Source: Pseudorhodobacter ferrugineus DSM 5888
Lineage (GTDB): Bacteria; Pseudomonadota; Alphaproteobacteria; Rhodobacterales; Rhodobacteraceae
NCBI RefSeq assembly: GCF_000420745.1
Contig: NZ_ATVN01000002.1
Coordinates: 225,983 to 289,982, forward strand
DNA length: 64,000 nucleotides
Direction: 5' to 3'
The notes under the pieces are model-generated. The model was not told the origin of the DNA. It made no database searches and worked only from the letters and a program-made list of their open reading frames with translations. Below, one piece after another: positions 53,719 to 62,798 of this stretch (the stretch's first letter is position 1; each line of letters opens with the position of its first letter). The position numbers and the translations under genes are program-made.

Positions 53719-56700
53719 TAGGCCTGCACACCCCCATCACGCGCGCGCAATCGGTCCAGCAAATAGGGGAACACCTCATGGTGCGCGTTCTTGCCGATGA
53801 ATATGTCCATATGCGCGTACTCTTCAAACACAACGCGCGTAAACATATTTTTTGGCGCGTCTTTATGTGTGGCACGCAGCCAATGCAGCGTCCGCAAGGT
53901 GGTTTCCGGCAAGAAGATACGGTTCTTGCCGCCTGCCACAAAATCAATCGGAATATCAATGTTTTCCGGGGTGTTCATATAGGTATCTGCGCCCCCCGCA
54001 TCCACAGCTTTGCCCCAGCGCAAAATTTCTGCAAGCTGCAAAAACGGTTCGGTCGATATTTTGCCAAACACACGGCCCAATGCGTTGTGGGTGGCCTCGT
54101 TCAACTGGTCATGGGCAAAGGACGGGCCAAAAACGCCGAACACGCGGTGGCAAACGGGATTATAGCACGGAATTTCACCCGGAAAGGGCACAGGCCACAG
54201 CAGCGCATCCAGCGTTTTTGCGGCCATATACCCCTCGGCGCTTGGATCCACGATTGACACCATATCCACGGTTTTCATCCCGTATTTCACGATATCCCCC
54301 AGCGCGGGCGGCAGGCCGATCCCGTCCACCAATCCCCGCATCGCCTTTGGTACACCTTGCACCAACAGGTTGGCCAAATGACTGTCGGCCTTGGCATAAT
54401 TGAACCAACCGCTGATCGGGTGCAGGCTGGTCTGGCTGGAAACGACCGACCGCACGCCCTTCATCCCCGCAAGCAACCCCATCAAAACCGAGGTCGACGC
54501 GAAACAATGCGCAATGATCTGCACATCGGCCGCGCCGGTGTTATCCCTCACCATCTCTATCGCCGCTGGCCAATCCTCACGCGCGATATCGTCGATGGTA
54601 AACGGCTGGCGTGATGCATCCAGCGCGGGGCTGCCGCGATAATCGAACAGCCAAACATCATATCCCCGCGCCACCAAAAATTCGGCAAGGTTCTCGTCCG
54701 TGGTGTCCATCGCATAGGACGCGGCAGTCACCCCAAACCCGGGCGCAAGGATCACGGGCCCAAGCGTGCCCCCCTTATACCGCGTCAGCCCCAAGGCCTT
54801 GTCACCTACCATCGGCACATGCACCTCGGGCGCAGGCAGTCGCATCGGGCGGTGCGGGGCCTGCGCATCGTCCAACGCCGGAAAGTTGTTCAAATAGGCC
54901 GTGACACCGCCATAGCAGCGAAACACCAGCTTTGCGAAGACACTGCCAAAGCGCATCACCTCGTTTTGCTGCACAATTTCCAACAACCCCGGATGCCCCA
55001 TGCGCGCCGCGATCATCAACCCTTGGCGAATGATCTCGGCTCGCAAGTCCTGATCTTGCAGGCGTTGGGCCAAATTGCCTTGCCATTGTGCGGCAACCAA
55101 GGTTGCCAGAATGTCAAAGCCGCTGGTCCAGATGTTCTGGGCCATCGGTGTTTGCACAGTCGAAAGTTGCTGCGCCAAATCCTCTAGGCCCAATGTCATG
55201 ATGCCTTGAAAACGGGGCAGGCCGTGCGGCGCGGTTCCGTCCCAGATATCCACATTCAACGTCGTCAGATCCGTCCACCAGCTTGACCCCGCGCGGCGTT
55301 TCAGCGTCTTCACCCCTTTGAAATAAAAGGGCGTTTCATCATCGCTGTCCTGCATTTTGCCGGAATAGATCATATTCCAGCATTCAATCTCGCCGTCATT
55401 GGCGCGCAAAAGGTCAAACACGGCGCCTTCGTCCAAAATCAGCCGTCCGCCCAAGGCAGGGCAATCTATGGTGCCGGTCAGCGTGGCGCGGTGGTCGGGA
55501 TCGGTCAGCAAGCGTTCTATGCTCTCGGTCGAGATGGTGAAATGCCCCACGATCGCCGCCTCCGGCCCCGTCATTTCGCCGCGGCGCTGGGCAACGCGGT
55601 AAGCGTCGGAAATCGGGCGGTCCATCTGCCTGTCGGCTGGGGCGATCACCCCTTCCATCTTTTCGTCAAACCGCAGGCCGGGGGTAAAATCGCCCGCCGC
55701 ATCCTCGATCACCGTCAGCGCCCCCAAGAAATCACCACTGTCGATCTTGGCGTCCACCGCCTCCAATATTGGCAAAAACTCGGCGAACACTTCGGCAATC
55801 GCCCGCATCAGGGTATCGGTCAGCATCAATCGCAACACAGCCCAAGACGGGGCAAGCGGGCTGTCGACACCTTCGGTCACAGCCTTATAGGCCGCCTCGA
55901 ATATCGCGCGGGCCGCAGCATAGTCGCCGTTATCTATCAATGTCTTGGACGCTTTCATCGCATCAATGATGCTTTGCAACTGTGCTGCAATATCGGGCGG
56001 TGGCGGTGGTTTTATCGGGTCGGGCACATGGCATTCGGCGGGCAGGGGCCGTGTGCCGGTATACTCAATTGTCCAGCCGCGCGATGTGGCCATCTGTTCA
56101 ACCGCATATTCAGCCACGGCCGAAATGGTCAGCAAAGGGTTCACGCCCAACGCGCCCGGAATGACCGCGCCATCACAGACATAAAGCCCCGCATGTACGC
56201 CCCCCGCGCCGTCAAACACTTGGCAATCTCCGTTCACAACGCCCGTATCGGCGCTGTCGGCCATCACGCAGCCACCGATGGGGTGCACCGTCACCAGCTT
56301 GCGCCCCATCTCGGTTTGCCACATCGGATTGGGCTGAAACTCGGCCCAAATTGCGTCAGAGGCTTGGGCCAAAATCTTGTTATTGCGCAGGATCGACGGC
56401 TCGCTGCCTGCACCTTGCCAGCGCACGACGGCCTGATCATTGGTCAGTGTCACCTCGCCATCCGATGCATCATGGCTCATCACCAAATACGTCTGTGTGC
56501 GCCCCACAGGCCCGTCATAGGCGAAACGGGACAAACTTGCCGGATCCGTGTTTATCGCATTGCCCACATCGGCGGCATCTTGCAGCCGCAAAGACGTATC
56601 ACCAAACTTGAAGGGGTCGCCTGTAATCGCTTGGTTCAAAAAGAATATCGCGGAAAACCCCATCGCAAGCCCCCCGGGCATCACGCCTTCTTCAATCACC

Positions 56701-59255
56701 ATACCATCGGTGACAGGGGCGGCCGGATCGCGGCAATCGATAATCCCCGCAATACAGGGGCCGGGCTGATATTCCGGTAAATCTGGCGCATTGCTGCCCG
56801 CGCCAATGCCGCGCAGCATTGGGCGTGGGGTCTCCCCATCCATATCCCCGTCCAGATTGGCGTTATAGCCAAAGGCCAGCACATCGCCGTTGCCCGAAAA
56901 CCGTTGCCCCAACTGTTTTGACAGTGCCAAACCCTTGGTTTTGCTGCGCAGCAATATTTCGGTCGACCCCAGCGTGCCTGCGCCCATCACGACCAGATCG
57001 GCGCTGATGACCCGCACAGCCCCGCCCTCAATCGGGCGGATATGCACATCCCACCCCGTAGCAGTCTTTTCCAAATGCCGCACCTCGGCGCCTGTGAAAA
57101 TCTGCGCCCCATGCGCGCGGGCATCGGGAAGGTAGTTCATCAAAGTGGTATTCTTGGCACCATAGTTGCACCCCGTGCAGCAATCGCCACACAGATTGCA
57201 GGCGTTTTGGGCAAACCCAAAGGCGTTTGGCCCGTCCTCGAACGTCACATTGATCGGCGGGCGGTAAAACGGTTTGCCCATCTCGGTTGCCGATTGCTGC
57301 AAGGCCGCAAGCTTGGGCAAGGCGGGTGCGGTTTCGGGATAGGGCCGTGACCCCAACGCCTTGCGCGCGCGCTCGTAATAGGGCGCAAGCAGCCCCGGAT
57401 TGTCGCGATACACAGCAGGCCAGTTGAAATGGTCTATCAACCTCGGGTCGCTTTCCAAGGCGACATTGGCATTGATCAACGATGTCCCTCCCAGCCCGCA
57501 ACCGATCAGAACGCTCAGATCATCGTTCAGATGAAAATCAAGCAAGCCATCCGCCCGCCCCAACCGTTTCCCCGTCTCCGCGACCTGCACCTGTGCATCG
57601 CCTGCAATCTCGGTCATCGACCTTGGAAAATCGCCAGGCCGCATCTCGCGCCCGCGTTCCAACACGGCCACCTCGCGCCCCGCCCTTGCAAGGCGTGATG
57701 CCGCGATCGACGCGCCATAGCCGGACCCGATGACCACCACCTCATACCGCGCTTTGGCATCCGACAGGGGTTTTGACAGTTGAATACGGGTCATAGGCAT
57801 ACCTCCTGCGATGATCGCCTCGTGGTCTGATCGGTTCAACCGTGCCAACAGCATCTCTTGGCGCAGCGCGTATTCTGTGGCGGCGACTTGTGCCAAATGC
57901 GCCCACACCGGCCCAGCGGCCGCCACATACCCTGCCACCTCGGCAGCAAAGGCCTCGCCATCCGGTGTGGGGTGTGACGCAAGCCGCACCTCGGTCGGGG
58001 CGACAGCCCCGTTCTGCGGCGTTGCAAAGCAGCGCACCGACACGACATTCAGCATGTCATCCACCAACACCAAGGCTACCCCTTCGCGCCCGTTCAGGCG
58101 GGGGCTGTCCAGATACCAGCCCCCCGTATTGCACAGCTGCACAACCGGCCCTTTGGCGGGCACCAGCGTGTCAATGAACGGCTTGTGCGTATGGCCGAAC
58201 ACAAAACTCAACTGCGGCGGAATATGCCCCAATTCGTCGCGCAACTGCCCCGCAAGCGGGCCGTCGATATAGGCTTGCACCCCATCAACCCCACTGTCAG
58301 ACAAAGCATCCGAAATCGACGCGCGCGCCGTGTCGGTATAGGCCCCGAAACTTGCATCAAGCGCTGCCAGCACAGTGTACCGCAGCGCCGCCTTCACCCC
58401 TTCCTGCCCACCCATCGGCAATTTCGGGCCCAGTTCCGCACTGATCGCCCGCGCAATGCGTTGCCGCAAATGATGCGCCTCGGACGCGACCGACAAACCG
58501 GTATAAAGCGTCGCCACATCGCGGCTTAAGGTCGAGGATTGGCCAAAGGACGACCAGCCGAAATCTATCCAATTGGCATTTTCATCGGCCAGTTCGGCCA
58601 CCGTCACATGCAACCGCGGCACGCCTGTCAACATGTCATGTGCCGCACTCATCATGCGGTACGCACTGTCCAGAAAATGCCCGTGATGAAACGCCACACA
58701 GCGCCCCAATGTGGGGTCATGCAAGGCAAAATTCGGGTAATGGATGCGCACATCGCCATAAATCCCCGCCCGTTGGTTCAGCGCAGTGACAAAGCCGCTG
58801 GGTAAGGCGTTTCCTGTCTCGGATCGGGTATAAAGCGCCATCTGCGGAGCGCCCCCCGCCGCGACCGACGCGGTTTCGGCCGCCATCCGTGCGCTCGTCC
58901 ACAGCGAATGGTCATGATTGCCGGGCAGGAAAATCATATCCGGCGCAAACAATCCGGCCTGCGCCCCCACCAACCCTTTCAGCCACCCGACATAGCTTTG
59001 CGCAGCGGCATTACGGTCGCTGAACGCAAGATCCATGATATCGCCCAACAGGATAATCGTCGCGGGGTCATCCATAGCCGCAAGGGCTGTATTCTGTTGC
59101 ATCAGCACAGATTGAACAGCGCGCCCAAAAGCGGCTGCCGTTATGCTGGGGATCGTGGGGTCGGTGCGCGCCCCGGTTTCATCAACCGCAGTGGCAAGCG
59201 AAAGCTCTGCCCCTGCATGCATATCAGATACGACAACAAAACGAATTTTACCCAT
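53718..59255 (-). CDS. Giant fusion: calcineurin-like phosphoesterase / GMC oxidoreductase / Cys-alpha/beta hydrolase
   Basis: A 1,845-residue protein. Residues 1-410: calcineurin-like phosphoesterase with SDMHAG (D11, H13), GDIMD (D72), GNHD (113-115), HHGH (190-193) and GHTH (354-357). Residues 488-1070: GMC oxidoreductase with FAD fold IGSGYGAS (~509), the Cys-rich NACNLCGDCCTGCNYGAKN, and HPIGGC plus GVNPLL near the C-terminus. A Pro-rich linker follows (~1080), then a ~390-residue region with no named fold. Residues ~1475-1845: alpha/beta hydrolase with nucleophile C1584 in AHCFAS and a catalytic His in YAHMDIFIG. The start at MGKIRF was chosen from GGAG 8 nt upstream. No signal peptide. 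Probably oxidises a sterol-like or lipid alcohol; function undetermined. Confidence 0.85.
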   Translation of the reverse strand: MGKIRFVVVSDMHAGAELSLATAVDETGARTDPTIPSITAAAFGRAVQSVLMQQNTALAAMDDPATIILLGDIMDLAFSDRNAAAQSYVGWLKGLVGAQAGLFAPDMIFLPGNHDHSLWTSARMAAETASVAAGGAPQMALYTRSETGNALPSGFVTALNQRAGIYGDVRIHYPNFALHDPTLGRCVAFHHGHFLDSAYRMMSAAHDMLTGVPRLHVTVAELADENANWIDFGWSSFGQSSTLSRDVATLYTGLSVASEAHHLRQRIARAISAELGPKLPMGGQEGVKAALRYTVLAALDASFGAYTDTARASISDALSDSGVDGVQAYIDGPLAGQLRDELGHIPPQLSFVFGHTHKPFIDTLVPAKGPVVQLCNTGGWYLDSPRLNGREGVALVLVDDMLNVVSVRCFATPQNGAVAPTEVRLASHPTPDGEAFAAEVAGYVAAAGPVWAHLAQVAATEYALRQEMLLARLNRSDHEAIIAGGMPMTRIQLSKPLSDAKARYEVVVIGSGYGASIAASRLARAGREVAVLERGREMRPGDFPRSMTEIAGDAQVQVAETGKRLGRADGLLDFHLNDDLSVLIGCGLGGTSLINANVALESDPRLIDHFNWPAVYRDNPGLLAPYYERARKALGSRPYPETAPALPKLAALQQSATEMGKPFYRPPINVTFEDGPNAFGFAQNACNLCGDCCTGCNYGAKNTTLMNYLPDARAHGAQIFTGAEVRHLEKTATGWDVHIRPIEGGAVRVISADLVVMGAGTLGSTEILLRSKTKGLALSKQLGQRFSGNGDVLAFGYNANLDGDMDGETPRPMLRGIGAGSNAPDLPEYQPGPCIAGIIDCRDPAAPVTDGMVIEEGVMPGGLAMGFSAIFFLNQAITGDPFKFGDTSLRLQDAADVGNAINTDPASLSRFAYDGPVGRTQTYLVMSHDASDGEVTLTNDQAVVRWQGAGSEPSILRNNKILAQASDAIWAEFQPNPMWQTEMGRKLVTVHPIGGCVMADSADTGVVNGDCQVFDGAGGVHAGLYVCDGAVIPGALGVNPLLTISAVAEYAVEQMATSRGWTIEYTGTRPLPAECHVPDPIKPPPPPDIAAQLQSIIDAMKASKTLIDNGDYAAARAIFEAAYKAVTEGVDSPLAPSWAVLRLMLTDTLMRAIAEVFAEFLPILEAVDAKIDSGDFLGALTVIEDAAGDFTPGLRFDEKMEGVIAPADRQMDRPISDAYRVAQRRGEMTGPEAAIVGHFTISTESIERLLTDPDHRATLTGTIDCPALGGRLILDEGAVFDLLRANDGEIECWNMIYSGKMQDSDDETPFYFKGVKTLKRRAGSSWWTDLTTLNVDIWDGTAPHGLPRFQGIMTLGLEDLAQQLSTVQTPMAQNIWTSGFDILATLVAAQWQGNLAQRLQDQDLRAEIIRQGLMIAARMGHPGLLEIVQQNEVMRFGSVFAKLVFRCYGGVTAYLNNFPALDDAQAPHRPMRLPAPEVHVPMVGDKALGLTRYKGGTLGPVILAPGFGVTAASYAMDTTDENLAEFLVARGYDVWLFDYRGSPALDASRQPFTIDDIAREDWPAAIEMVRDNTGAADVQIIAHCFASTSVLMGLLAGMKGVRSVVSSQTSLHPISGWFNYAKADSHLANLLVQGVPKAMRGLVDGIGLPPALGDIVKYGMKTVDMVSIVDPSAEGYMAAKTLDALLWPVPFPGEIPCYNPVCHRVFGVFGPSFAHDQLNEATHNALGRVFGKISTEPFLQLAEILRWGKAVDAGGADTYMNTPENIDIPIDFVAGGKNRIFLPETTLRTLHWLRATHKDAPKNMFTRVVFEEYAHMDIFIGKNAHHEVFPYLLDRLRARDGGVQA
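57792..57807 (-). promoter_or_regulatory. Internal Shine-Dalgarno and start at the GMC domain
   Basis: On the minus strand AGGAGG (complement of 57802-57807) is followed after 7 nt by ATG (57792-57794), the first codon of MTRIQLS, exactly where the GMC part begins. A second ATG lies 6 nt earlier. The spacing is ideal, but the sequence also encodes AGGMPM in the long frame, so chance is possible. Confidence 0.5.
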
Positions 59256-59392
59256 ATCTAGACTCCACACCGTATCTTTAAAAAGACTTGGAAACCCGCA
59301 CAGAAATTGTGCTCAATCGTTAAATATGTATCTAAAGAAACTGGCAGAGCCCTTTCGACAAAACAAGGCCGGATGCCCATTCCCTGTATCTT

Positions 59393-59416
59393 AAATACGT
59401 ATTTCGCGGGTCCGCG
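59393..59416. promoter_or_regulatory. Adjacent palindromes upstream of the giant-protein operon
   Basis: AAATACGTATTT (59393-59404) is a perfect 12-bp palindrome, followed directly by CGCGG-GT-CCGCG (59405-59416). They lie about 140 nt before the ATG at 59255 and 255-280 nt before msrA. They could be an operator or a short hairpin. The surrounding 59256-59670 gap has no supported gene and must hold the divergent promoters. Confidence 0.4.
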
Positions 59417-59670
59417 GGCAATCCAACCGCTGGACAATCCCGCATAGCGAATAGCACCCATGCCACCTTCCCGCCTAGCGTGTTTGGCGCGCCGCGACCT
59501 TTCCTCACACAACCCGCGGGTCTTGAAACCAAACAGATTGCCCCCATATTGTCCCTCTACCCCAAGCGCCCATGTATCACCTTGCTCTTTCGGGATCTTG
59601 CGTGTTGCAATCTCCCCGCAATACGGTGCGGGGCATTGGGGCTACGGCGTTTACAAAAAGGGATGAAACG

Positions 59671-60165
59671 ATGCAAGAACGTGCAGTGTTGGCGGGTGGG
59701 TGTTTTTGGGGGATGCAGGATCTGATCCGCAAACTGCCGGGCGTGTTGAAAACCCGCGTTGGCTATACCGGCGGCGATGTCGCCAATGCGACCTATCGCA
59801 ACCATGGCACCCATGCCGAAGGGATCGAAATTACCTTTGACCCCAGCCAAACCAGCTATCGCAGGCTGTTGGAATTCTTCTTTCAAATCCACGATCCCAC
59901 CACGGAAAACCGCCAAGGCAATGACCGTGGTCTGTCCTACAGATCGGCGATCTATTATGTGGATGACGCCCAAAAAGCGACCGCACTGGATACGATTGCC
60001 GATGTCAATGCCTCCGGTCTTTGGCCGGGCAAAGTGGTGACAGAACTGGACCCGGTCGGTGCGTTTTGGGAAGCAGAGCCAGAGCATCAGGATTATCTGG
60101 AACGCCGCCCCGATGGCTATACCTGCCATTTCCTGCGCCCTGATTGGGTTTTGCCCAAACGCTAG
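59671..60165 (+). CDS. msrA: Peptide-methionine (S)-S-oxide reductase
   Basis: Repairs methionine-S-sulfoxide in proteins. The 164 residues carry the catalytic GGCFWG (C11), then [20 protein letters not shown] (about 31-50), ending [10 protein letters not shown] with a possible resolving Cys. The usual [13 protein letters not shown] motif reads [13 protein letters not shown], so Gln is replaced by Ser. AAAGGG stands 8 nt before the chosen ATG; a longer upstream frame lacks family similarity. It precedes selO by 119 nt on the same strand. Confidence 0.93.
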   Translation: MQERAVLAGGCFWGMQDLIRKLPGVLKTRVGYTGGDVANATYRNHGTHAEGIEITFDPSQTSYRRLLEFFFQIHDPTTENRQGNDRGLSYRSAIYYVDDAQKATALDTIADVNASGLWPGKVVTELDPVGAFWEAEPEHQDYLERRPDGYTCHFLRPDWVLPKR

Positions 60166-60284
60166 AATACGGCTCAACTTTTTCCCTCGGGCCGGACCCA
60201 ATTCCGGCCCGTTGTCATTCCACCGTCGCTATGCCCACTGCCACAGTCGAAACGCCCTACGCTTTAGCCGTCAAAGGACACGCC

Positions 60285-61814
60285 ATGCCCCCAGCTGCAA
60301 CTCCCCAAACCGCGCCAGATACCTTTGGTTTTGTCTTTGACAACAGCTATGCGCGCGATCTCGAAGGGTTCTATGTCGAATGGCAGGGGGCCGCGGCGCC
60401 GGAACCCGAAATCCTGCGGTTCAATGACAGCTTGGCGCGGGAACTGGGCCTGAACCCCGATGCGCTGAACACGCCCGAGGGGGCGGCCATCCTTGCAGGC
60501 GCTGTGGCCCCCGCAGGCGCTGCTCCCTTGGCAATGGCCTATGCGGGGCATCAATTCGGCGGCTTTTCGCCCCAACTGGGCGATGGCCGCGCGCTTTTGC
60601 TGGGCGAGGTGATTGATCGCAACGGCAATCGCCGCGACATCCACCTCAAAGGCTCGGGTCGCACCCCGTTTTCGCGCGGTGGCGATGGCAAGGCCGTGCT
60701 TGGCCCTGTCTTGCGCGAATATCTGATGGGCGAGGCGATGTATGCGCTGGGCATCCCCACCACCCGCGCGCTTGCCGCAACGGCCACAGGTGCCAATGTG
60801 ATGCGCGACGGGGGGCCGCAACCGGGGGCCGTTTTGGCCCGTGTCGCCGCCAGCCATCTGCGCGTCGGCACCTTCCAGTTTTTTGCCGCGCGGGGCGAAA
60901 CCGACAACCTGCGCCGTCTTTTGGACTATGCCGTCGCCCGCCATGCGCCCGAATTGGCCCATGCCCCCGATGCCGCGCCCGATGTACAGATGTATGTACC
61001 GATGGCATACATAAGGCATACGGTAAATTTACAGGCGAAATTGGTCGCGCAGTGGATGTCCGTGGGGTTCGTTCACGGCGTGATGAACACCGACAATATG
61101 GCGTTGTCTGGCGAAACGATCGACTATGGCCCTTGTGCCTTTATGGACGCCTACGACCCCGCCACCGTGTTCAGCTCGATCGACCGTCAGGGTCGCTATG
61201 CCTATGAAAACCAAACAGGAATCGCGCGCTGGAATCTGGCACGGCTGGCCGAAACCTTGCTGGATTTTATCTCCCCAGATGAGGAAGAGGCAATCCGCCT
61301 CGCCAGCGCCGAAATTGACGCCTTCGGCGCGGTGTACGAGGCCGAATGGCTTGCCCTGATGCGCGCTAAACTGGGCCTGACCACCGCCGAGGATGGCGAC
61401 TTTGCACTGGCCCATAACCTGTTGAAATCAATGGAAGGGCAGGGGGCGGATTTCACCAATAGTTTCCGCGCCTTGGCTGATATTTTGCAGGGCGATTCAG
61501 GCGCTTTGCGGGCCCAGTTTACCAACCCCGACGATGCCCGCGACTGGCAAAATGACTGGCAGTCCCGCCTTGCCCGCGACCCGATAGACCCCGAAAAACG
61601 CGCCGCCGCAATGAACCGCGTCAACCCGATCTACATCCCGCGCAATCATTTGGTCGAGGCGGCTTTGGACGCTGCAACCAAAGGCAATATGGCCCCTTTT
61701 GATGCCTTGCTTGCGGTTCTAATGGACCCATTTACCAAACGGGATGGGTTGGATGCCTATGCCGCTCCCGCACCTGACAGCTTTGGAAATTATCGCACGT
61801 TTTGCGGAACTTAA
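60285..61814 (+). CDS. selO: Protein adenylyltransferase SelO (pseudokinase)
   Basis: A 509-residue SelO homologue; the family transfers AMP from ATP to Ser/Thr/Tyr of target proteins and influences redox balance. Motifs are AYAGHQFGGFSPQLGDGRALLLGE (about 86-109), HLKGSGRTPFSRGGDGKAVLGP (about 121-142), REYLMGEAMYALGIPTTRALA, the GVMNTDNMALSGETIDYGPCAFMD catalytic/metal segment (about 267-290), and the C-terminal FCGT with a conserved Cys near the end. The start at MPPAAT was chosen because AAAGGA is 6 nt upstream. Confidence 0.93.
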   Translation: MPPAATPQTAPDTFGFVFDNSYARDLEGFYVEWQGAAAPEPEILRFNDSLARELGLNPDALNTPEGAAILAGAVAPAGAAPLAMAYAGHQFGGFSPQLGDGRALLLGEVIDRNGNRRDIHLKGSGRTPFSRGGDGKAVLGPVLREYLMGEAMYALGIPTTRALAATATGANVMRDGGPQPGAVLARVAASHLRVGTFQFFAARGETDNLRRLLDYAVARHAPELAHAPDAAPDVQMYVPMAYIRHTVNLQAKLVAQWMSVGFVHGVMNTDNMALSGETIDYGPCAFMDAYDPATVFSSIDRQGRYAYENQTGIARWNLARLAETLLDFISPDEEEAIRLASAEIDAFGAVYEAEWLALMRAKLGLTTAEDGDFALAHNLLKSMEGQGADFTNSFRALADILQGDSGALRAQFTNPDDARDWQNDWQSRLARDPIDPEKRAAAMNRVNPIYIPRNHLVEAALDAATKGNMAPFDALLAVLMDPFTKRDGLDAYAAPAPDSFGNYRTFCGT

Positions 61815-61914
61815 CCGTAGAAAGACCTGCACTACGGGCACACAGCTGAGCGCGCCTTTTACAAAGCTTTAAGACGCGCTAAATATATGCCTCAGTACTA
61901 AGGCAGGAACCGAA

Positions 61915-62604
61915 ATGACACATGAAGCGATTTTGGTTGCCCACGGCTCGCCTGCCGATCCCTTCTCGCAAGAAGCGGCGATGAAGGCATTGGCGGTGCG
62001 TGTCGCAATGTGGTTGCCTGGTTGGCGGATCAGGGGCGCGACATTGGCCCAAGCTGGCGCGTTAGAAGCGGCTGTGTCGCAACTGACCGCCCCGCTCATT
62101 TATCCGTTTTTCATGGCTGAAGGCTGGTTTACCCGCACGAACTTGCCCCGCAGGCTTGCCGAAGCAGGGGGGGGAGCCTTGGTTCAGTTGCTTCCATTCG
62201 GGACCGATCCCGCGCTGATCGGCCTCATGGCCTCGGCTGCAAAGCGCGCAGCTGCGACGAACGGGATTTTGCTTGCCGCGCATGGTAGCAAGGTGTCCAA
62301 GACATCGTCCGAGACGACTTATGCAATGGTGGAAAGCCTGCTGCAACTTGGGTTTGCCCCTGTGAAGGCTGGTTTTGTTGAAGAAGCGCCCTTTCTCGCC
62401 GACGTCGCACGCGAACTGCCAAATGTCACGTGCTTGCCGTTTTTTGCATTGCGCGCGGGGCATGTTGTTCAAGATATACCAGAGGCCTTGGAAGCTGCGG
62501 GCTTTCAAGGTCAAACACTGCCACCCATTGGCGAGGATATCGGCGTCGCGCAATTGATCGCTGCGGCGCTGTTGCGTTTTGAGGACCACAAATCCACGCC
62601 ATAG
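61915..62604 (+). CDS. CbiX-like sirohydrochlorin chelatase-family protein
   Basis: A 229-residue protein with two repeats of the CbiX/class II chelatase fold. Each half starts with a His-containing motif: ILVAHGS (about residues 6-12) and LLAAHGS (about 119-125); the second half has FVEEAPFLADV and PFFALRAGHVVQDIP, containing the second metal-binding His. Small CbiX proteins insert Co(II) or Fe(II) into sirohydrochlorin. It is about 11 kb from the aerobic cob operon, which uses CobNST instead, so a sirohaem-iron or an auxiliary role is equally possible. GCAGGA lies 7 nt before the ATG. Confidence 0.8.
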   Translation: MTHEAILVAHGSPADPFSQEAAMKALAVRVAMWLPGWRIRGATLAQAGALEAAVSQLTAPLIYPFFMAEGWFTRTNLPRRLAEAGGGALVQLLPFGTDPALIGLMASAAKRAAATNGILLAAHGSKVSKTSSETTYAMVESLLQLGFAPVKAGFVEEAPFLADVARELPNVTCLPFFALRAGHVVQDIPEALEAAGFQGQTLPPIGEDIGVAQLIAAALLRFEDHKSTP

Positions 62605-62798
62605 TGCGTCGCAAAGCGGACAAAACGATGCGTTAGGCTCGGCCGTGAAATCCAAAAGTTTCACGGCTTGAAACGCGTAATCTTTTGTGCGGCAATCCTT
62701 CGACAATACCAAAATTCAAAACCCAAAGAAAAACCGTAAATCCCACTTGCAACCAAAGGCGCACCCAGCTAAACGGCCCCCCAGACGATCCCCGCCGC

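Noticed and set aside
55491..56780. 429-codon plus-strand ORF inside the giant gene
   Set aside because: Shadow; the minus frame encodes recognisable GMC motifs across the same bases.
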